This document shows, piece by piece, positions 6,268-7,326 of a stretch of DNA of 7,326 nucleotides (within the stretch, counting starts at the first letter, position 1; the number at the start of each line of letters is the position of its first letter). Source of the stretch: an uncultured Oscillibacter sp. (GTDB lineage Bacteria; Bacillota; Clostridia; Oscillospirales; Oscillospiraceae). The position numbers were made by a program, and so were the translations under genes. A model generated the notes under the pieces. It ran no database searches. It saw only the letters and a list, made by a program, of their open reading frames with translations, and was not told the origin of the DNA. The stretch is from assembly GCA_946183715.1 (NCBI GenBank), contig CAMHDB010000091.1:1-7326 (forward strand), written 5' to 3'.

Positions 6268-7044
6268 TTGCAACAATGGGGCATTCTCTACAGCGAGTGG
6301 CGTCAGCTCATGATTGCCAACGGAGACATTACCCCGTGGCAACGCTTCTTTGTACTGTTTTATCAGGCGTTCATCGAGGCCGACCGCTGGAAGCAGTACC
6401 TCAACGGCGTGGGCACGACTTTAGTCGTGACGGCGATGGCGCTTACGCTCGGTATCGTGCTGGGCGTGATAGTGGCCGTCGTGCGCACGGCCCACGCGCA
6501 ACAGCGCCCCGGACAGCGTAACCCGATACTGGGACTTTTGAATCTGGTGTTCAGGGTGTACGTGACGGTCATCCGCGGTACGCCCATGATGGTACAGCTC
6601 CTCATTATGGGAATGGTCATTTTCAAGAGCAGTCGCAACTTTACGATGGTCGGCGCGCTTTCGCTGGGGATTAACTCCGGGGCGTATGTGTCGGAAATCA
6701 TCCGGGGCGGGCTGATGTCGCTCGACCCCGGACAGGCCGAGGCCGGGCGTTCCTTGGGCCTCAACTACGTGGACACCATGCGGTTTATCGTCGTGCCGCA
6801 GGCAATCAAGGCGATTCTCCCCGCGCTGGGCAACGAGTTCATCATCCTGCTGAAAGATACGTCGCTGATTACGGTCATCGGCGGGAAAGAATTACTCTAC
6901 GCCGCGCAGGGTATCTACGGGCGGACTTACGAGCAGATGTTCCCGCTGTTCGGGACGGCCCTCATTTACCTGACCCTCGTCATGATTTTCAGTACCCTGC
7001 AAGGGATTCTCGAAAGGAGGTTACGTCAGAGTGATAGACGTTAA
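6268..7044 (+). CDS. Polar amino acid ABC transporter permease (GlnP/HisM type)
   Basis: This is the integral membrane subunit forming the amino acid translocation path, probably as a homodimer since no second permease is seen before the ATPase gene. The 258-residue product has an N-terminal region ending AFIEADRWKQYLNGVGTT (34-51), then hydrophobic segments at about 52-72, 98-119, 122-141, 186-206 and 224-242. The family motif VIRGTPMMVQ is at 101-110. The cytoplasmic EAA loop that docks on the ATPase is EAGRSLGLNY (158-167) continuing to VVPQAIKAILPALGNEF (175-191), and LLKDTSLITVIGG (194-206) is also typical. It starts at TTG, chosen because of the strong Shine-Dalgarno match and the absence of an in-frame ATG before residue 15. 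It lies 86 nt after the binding-protein gene, downstream of the hairpin at 6203-6229, and overlaps the ATPase gene by 14 nt. Confidence 0.95.
   Translation: MQQWGILYSEWRQLMIANGDITPWQRFFVLFYQAFIEADRWKQYLNGVGTTLVVTAMALTLGIVLGVIVAVVRTAHAQQRPGQRNPILGLLNLVFRVYVTVIRGTPMMVQLLIMGMVIFKSSRNFTMVGALSLGINSGAYVSEIIRGGLMSLDPGQAEAGRSLGLNYVDTMRFIVVPQAIKAILPALGNEFIILLKDTSLITVIGGKELLYAAQGIYGRTYEQMFPLFGTALIYLTLVMIFSTLQGILERRLRQSDRR
7013..7020 (+). promoter_or_regulatory. Ribosome binding site for the ATPase GTG start
   Basis: AAAGGAGG is a perfect Shine-Dalgarno core inside the 3' end of the permease gene, 10 nt before GTG at 7031. It supports the non-ATG start and implies coupled translation with the overlapping permease gene. 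Confidence 0.85.
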
Positions 7045-7326
7045 GCACCTCTCCAAGTCGTTCGGGAATCAGCTCGTATTAGACGATATCTCACAGCACA
7101 TCCGCCCCGGCGAGAAAGTCGTCGTGATTGGGCCGTCGGGCTCCGGGAAGTCGACGTTCCTTCGCTGTCTGAACCTGCTGGAAGAACCCACGGCGGGGGA
7201 AATCACGTTCGACGGGACGCTCATCACCGACCCGAAAGTGAAAATTGACCTCGTGCGGCGTCAGATGGGCATGGTGTTTCAGCACTTCAACCTGTTCCCG
7301 AACATGACGATTCGGAAAAACATCAC
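7031..7326 (+). CDS. Polar amino acid ABC transporter ATP-binding protein, 3'-truncated by the window end
   Basis: This is the cytoplasmic ATPase that powers the importer. Translation from GTG at 7031 gives 98 residues before the window ends, beginning MIDVKHLSKSFGNQLVLDDI. The Walker A motif GPSGSGKST is at 34-42, followed by FLRCLNLLEEPTAGEI. The Q-loop lies at Gln84 in MGMVFQHFNLFPNMTI (79-94), wording characteristic of the GlnQ/HisP amino acid importer ATPases. The ABC signature, Walker B and switch histidine lie beyond the window, which holds about 40% of the usual 240 or so residues. The gene overlaps the permease by 14 nt in another frame. The motifs and the position after the permease make the call firm despite truncation. 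Confidence 0.95.
   Translation, partial: MIDVKHLSKSFGNQLVLDDISQHIRPGEKVVVIGPSGSGKSTFLRCLNLLEEPTAGEITFDGTLITDPKVKIDLVRRQMGMVFQHFNLFPNMTIRKNI

Noticed and set aside
1..7326. CRISPR arrays, tRNA/rRNA genes, insertion sequences or a hidden defence system
   Set aside because: No regularly spaced repeats, RNA-gene signatures, transposase motifs or unexplained stretch over 300 nt was found. The longest non-coding gap is 117 nt.

Overview
The window is a GC-rich stretch of a Gram-positive (Firmicutes) chromosome, most likely from a high-GC member of Clostridia such as the Oscillospirales. The evidence is: AGGAGG-type ribosome binding sites, a DnaK of 616 residues without the N-terminal insertion of Gram-negative DnaKs, a Firmicute-style grpE-dnaK-dnaJ order, a lipoprotein-anchored solute-binding protein and a textbook sigma-A promoter. 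The taxon is inferred; there is no rRNA or other marker here. All genes lie on the + strand and coding density is high.

Region 1 (1-3528) is the heat-shock chaperone cluster: the 3' part of grpE, then complete dnaK and dnaJ. DnaK is the ATP-driven Hsp70, DnaJ delivers substrate and stimulates ATP hydrolysis, and GrpE exchanges ADP for ATP. The promoter (and any hrcA/CIRCE) must lie upstream of the window. A perfect 11-bp hairpin without a T-run sits between dnaK and dnaJ.

Region 2 (about 3564-5264) is an independent unit. A sigma-A promoter (TTGATT, 17-bp spacer, TATAAT) drives rpiB (ribose-5-phosphate isomerase B), followed 27 nt later by a membrane-anchored protein resembling the DUF4015 putative glycoside hydrolases. 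A hairpin terminator overlaps the latter's stop codon.

Region 3 (5291-7326) is a polar amino acid ABC importer: lipoprotein binding protein, permease (TTG start) and ATPase (GTG start, 14-nt overlap with the permease, cut by the window end). A strong terminator-like hairpin lies between the binding-protein and permease genes, an arrangement expected to give more binding protein than membrane components.

No mobile element, CRISPR array, RNA gene or clearly new system was found. This is mainly core chromosome. The points worth a second look are the two inter-cistronic hairpins, the altered active-site loop and cysteine cluster of RpiB, the divergent motif of the DUF4015-like protein, and a strong GTA-CAG codon-pair preference.
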